Origin: Methylococcaceae bacterium
GTDB taxonomy: Bacteria > Pseudomonadota > Gammaproteobacteria > Methylococcales > Methylomonadaceae
Assembly (NCBI GenBank): GCA_021647585.1
Contig: JAKIUK010000105.1
Coordinates: 1-8,146 of the forward strand
Direction of reading: 5' to 3'
DNA: 8,146 bases
Shown here: positions 6,722 through 8,146 of the stretch, in pieces
How the letters are laid out: each line of letters starts with the position of its first letter
Numbering within the stretch: position 1 is the stretch's first letter
The notes under the pieces: generated by a model
Seen by the model: only the letters and a program-made list of their open reading frames with translations
The model's database searches: none
Told to the model about the DNA's origin: nothing
Program-made: the position numbers and the translations under genes

Positions 6722-8005
6722 TCAAAAACCGCTGGTTACTTGGAACATCAACGCATTGTCATTTGCTGCTCCTTGCTTATCATCAAACTGGTAGGAAAAT
6801 TTAAGCAGCGTGCTGGCAGCTAAATAATAATTAAGGCCGACTGTCCAGCGTTGTTCATCATTAAAATTTACAGCATTGGGGAGATTGATCCAGTCATAGC
6901 GAAATACGCCTTCCATATCTCTAAGGTAGGGCATTCGGGATAAACTGGGGCGATATGCAAATTGTCCGTAACCTCCTGAACTGTCATTATCAAATGCTAG
7001 TGATGGACTGCTGGAACGATCAACCTGGCGATCTGCATATTGTCCACGTAAATCAATGCTACCCATTAATAGTTTACTCGTCCGCAGATAGTTCAAATCA
7101 ACTGCATGGGTAATCACATCCAAGGTATCGCCATTAAGATCATCAACACCTGCGAATTCAAAACCATAACCCAGTTCAAAACCAGAAAAAGGCATCCAGC
7201 CAATCCGGCCGCCAACGGCTTTGTTATTATTGCTATCATTAACGTCTTTAAAGCTTAGGCTTCCGTCAGTACGCATTGAAGGGCCATTCGAGACATAAAA
7301 AGCATATTCACCTCGCGTTGAACCCAGAGGAAGCCCGCCTCTGACTTGTATACCAAGTTGCGAACCTGCCTGCAGACGGTTGTTTCCAATCATGGTAATC
7401 GGTTTATCAGCGAGTTTATTTATCCAGGTCGGATGTAAACGTTCAATAAAGTAATTGGAAGGATTAAGGAATTTTCCTGCCCCAAAAGTAATATAGTCAT
7501 TCAATAAATACGAAAGTTGGGCATATTCAAGCGCAACTTCTGTCGCATTATTTTCAAACTCTAATTCTATTTCACCTTCGAAAATCAGATCGTCTCGAAG
7601 CCGCCACAGGAAAATGGGGTTAAATCCTGCATTAAAAGACGAAGGAGAACTTTCAGAATCGGTATAACCGGCAAAGCCGTATCCTGTTAATAAAAATCCT
7701 GTGGTGCCATCATCCATCGCTTCGTTTTGTGCCTTAAGTGTTGTTACCTCATCTTGAAGTTTTGCAATGTCTTTATCTGTTTTAGCCTTTTGAATAGGCT
7801 GGACATTTGAAGTTTGTTGTGATTGTTGTTGCAGAAGAAATTGAACCTGCTTTTTAAGCTCGCTCATTTCATTTTTTAATTGATCATATTGTTGTCTTGA
7901 AACATATTGACCATTGTTTCGGGCATCTGCAGCATAGACTGTTTTTCCACTGGCTGAAAATAAAAGACTGATGCAGGTGATACCCAATATAAATAGTTTT
8001 TTCAT
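6722..8005 (-). CDS. Outer-membrane porin with N-terminal coiled coil
   Basis: This 427-residue beta-barrel protein is the first gene of the operon. It has a signal peptide (1-25, likely cut at VYA/AD) and a coiled-coil or trimerisation region rich in Gln, Lys and Leu (about 34-98). The rest (about 103-427) shows alternating-residue amphipathic strands with aromatic girdles and ends in a terminal Phe (TSGF), the usual recognition signal for outer-membrane assembly. The layout resembles trimeric DcaP-like or phosphate-selective (OprO/P-like) porins, but the substrate cannot be read from sequence. The Shine-Dalgarno AGAGGG sits five bases before ATG 8005. The gene is coupled to the cytochrome c gene at its 3' end. 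The association suggests it passes a substrate or electron acceptor across the outer membrane. Scaffolding of the cytochrome is also conceivable. Confidence 0.85.
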   Translation of the reverse strand: MKKLFILGITCISLLFSASGKTVYAADARNNGQYVSRQQYDQLKNEMSELKKQVQFLLQQQSQQTSNVQPIQKAKTDKDIAKLQDEVTTLKAQNEAMDDGTTGFLLTGYGFAGYTDSESSPSSFNAGFNPIFLWRLRDDLIFEGEIELEFENNATEVALEYAQLSYLLNDYITFGAGKFLNPSNYFIERLHPTWINKLADKPITMIGNNRLQAGSQLGIQVRGGLPLGSTRGEYAFYVSNGPSMRTDGSLSFKDVNDSNNNKAVGGRIGWMPFSGFELGYGFEFAGVDDLNGDTLDVITHAVDLNYLRTSKLLMGSIDLRGQYADRQVDRSSSPSLAFDNDSSGGYGQFAYRPSLSRMPYLRDMEGVFRYDWINLPNAVNFNDEQRWTVGLNYYLAASTLLKFSYQFDDKQGAANDNALMFQVTSGF

Positions 8006-8030
8006 GGAGACCCTCTTTATCTAGTCAGCT

Positions 8031-8060
8031 ATAGTAAGAACCAGCAAAAAGAAGTGGGAA
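8031..8060 (-). promoter_or_regulatory. Weak candidate promoter for the porin operon
   Basis: On the minus strand TTCCCA (8060-8055) and TACTAT (8036-8031) are separated by 18 bases and could be -35 and -10 elements for the porin. The match is only partial. If real, its -35 box lies within the inverted repeat that precedes the plus-strand gene, so both genes would share the intergenic region. No CusR-like box was found here. Confidence 0.25.
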
Positions 8061-8121
8061 CCCTCAGAATAGGGTTTTTGTTTGTAAACAAACAACCCTT
8101 ATCGTTGGAGGTGTTCCCACT
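8053..8121. repeat. Nested inverted repeat before the right-edge gene
   Basis: The outer arms agtgggaac (8053-8061) and gttcccact (8113-8121) are perfect inverted repeats. Inside them a second hairpin is built from aggg (8071-8074) with ccct (8096-8099) and ttgtttg (8078-8084) with caaacaa (8089-8095). The outer right arm ends at the base before the ATG at 8122 and lies between it and its Shine-Dalgarno GGAGG (8107-8111). In RNA the outer stem would occlude the start region. It could be the end of a mobile element or a translational control hairpin. Confidence 0.6.
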
Positions 8122-8146
8122 ATGAAGAAGCGTACCTATCGTACAA
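8122..8146 (+). CDS. Start of a plus-strand gene, possible transposase (partial)
   Basis: An ATG at 8122 with GGAGG ten bases upstream opens a frame reading MKKRTYRT before the window ends. Eight codons are too few to identify a family. The basic start and the upstream nested inverted repeat fit an insertion-sequence transposase. It faintly recalls IS110-type N-termini, but this is a guess from memory. It is divergent to the porin gene and is the only probable plus-strand gene in the window. Confidence 0.4.

Noticed and set aside
1..8146. CRISPR array, tRNA or rRNA genes
   Set aside because: No regularly spaced direct repeats and no tRNA cloverleaf or rRNA sequence were seen by eye on either strand.

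Overview
The window looks like bacterial chromosomal DNA from an AT-rich Gram-negative organism. The evidence is an outer-membrane porin, periplasmic c-type cytochromes and Na+-NQR-type subunits. A gammaproteobacterium, possibly a methanotroph or another environmental respirer, is my best guess. That placement is inferred from protein style only. All substantial genes are on the minus strand, so transcription runs from right to left.

The right and middle part (8005 down to 3568) is a compact four-gene cluster. In order of transcription it holds a coiled-coil porin, a small monohaem cytochrome c with a possible lipobox, a fusion of a membrane-bound c-haem domain with an NqrC-type covalent-FMN domain, and a full-length NqrF. 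The porin stop codon lies in the cytochrome's ribosome-binding site, and the fusion and nqrF overlap. The cluster therefore behaves as an operon, interrupted by one strong 12-bp stem-loop after the cytochrome gene. NqrA, B, D and E are absent from the window. The likely role is electron transfer from cytoplasmic NADH through NqrF to periplasmic FMN, c-haem and perhaps the outer membrane. How electrons cross the inner membrane is not obvious.

Next (3475 to 2675) comes a membrane-anchored AlbA_2 (Schlafen-type) protein of unknown function. It is followed by a 237-bp gap holding a possible 172-bp inverted-repeat element. Then comes an overlapping response regulator and histidine kinase pair of the CusR/CusS (CopR/CopS) heavy-metal type (2437 to 331).

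The left 330 bp has no convincing gene. It carries a near-perfect CusR-type operator (164-179) and a possible bidirectional terminator (25-68). At the right edge a plus-strand gene begins at 8122, preceded by a nested inverted repeat. It may be the start of a transposase, but only eight codons are visible.
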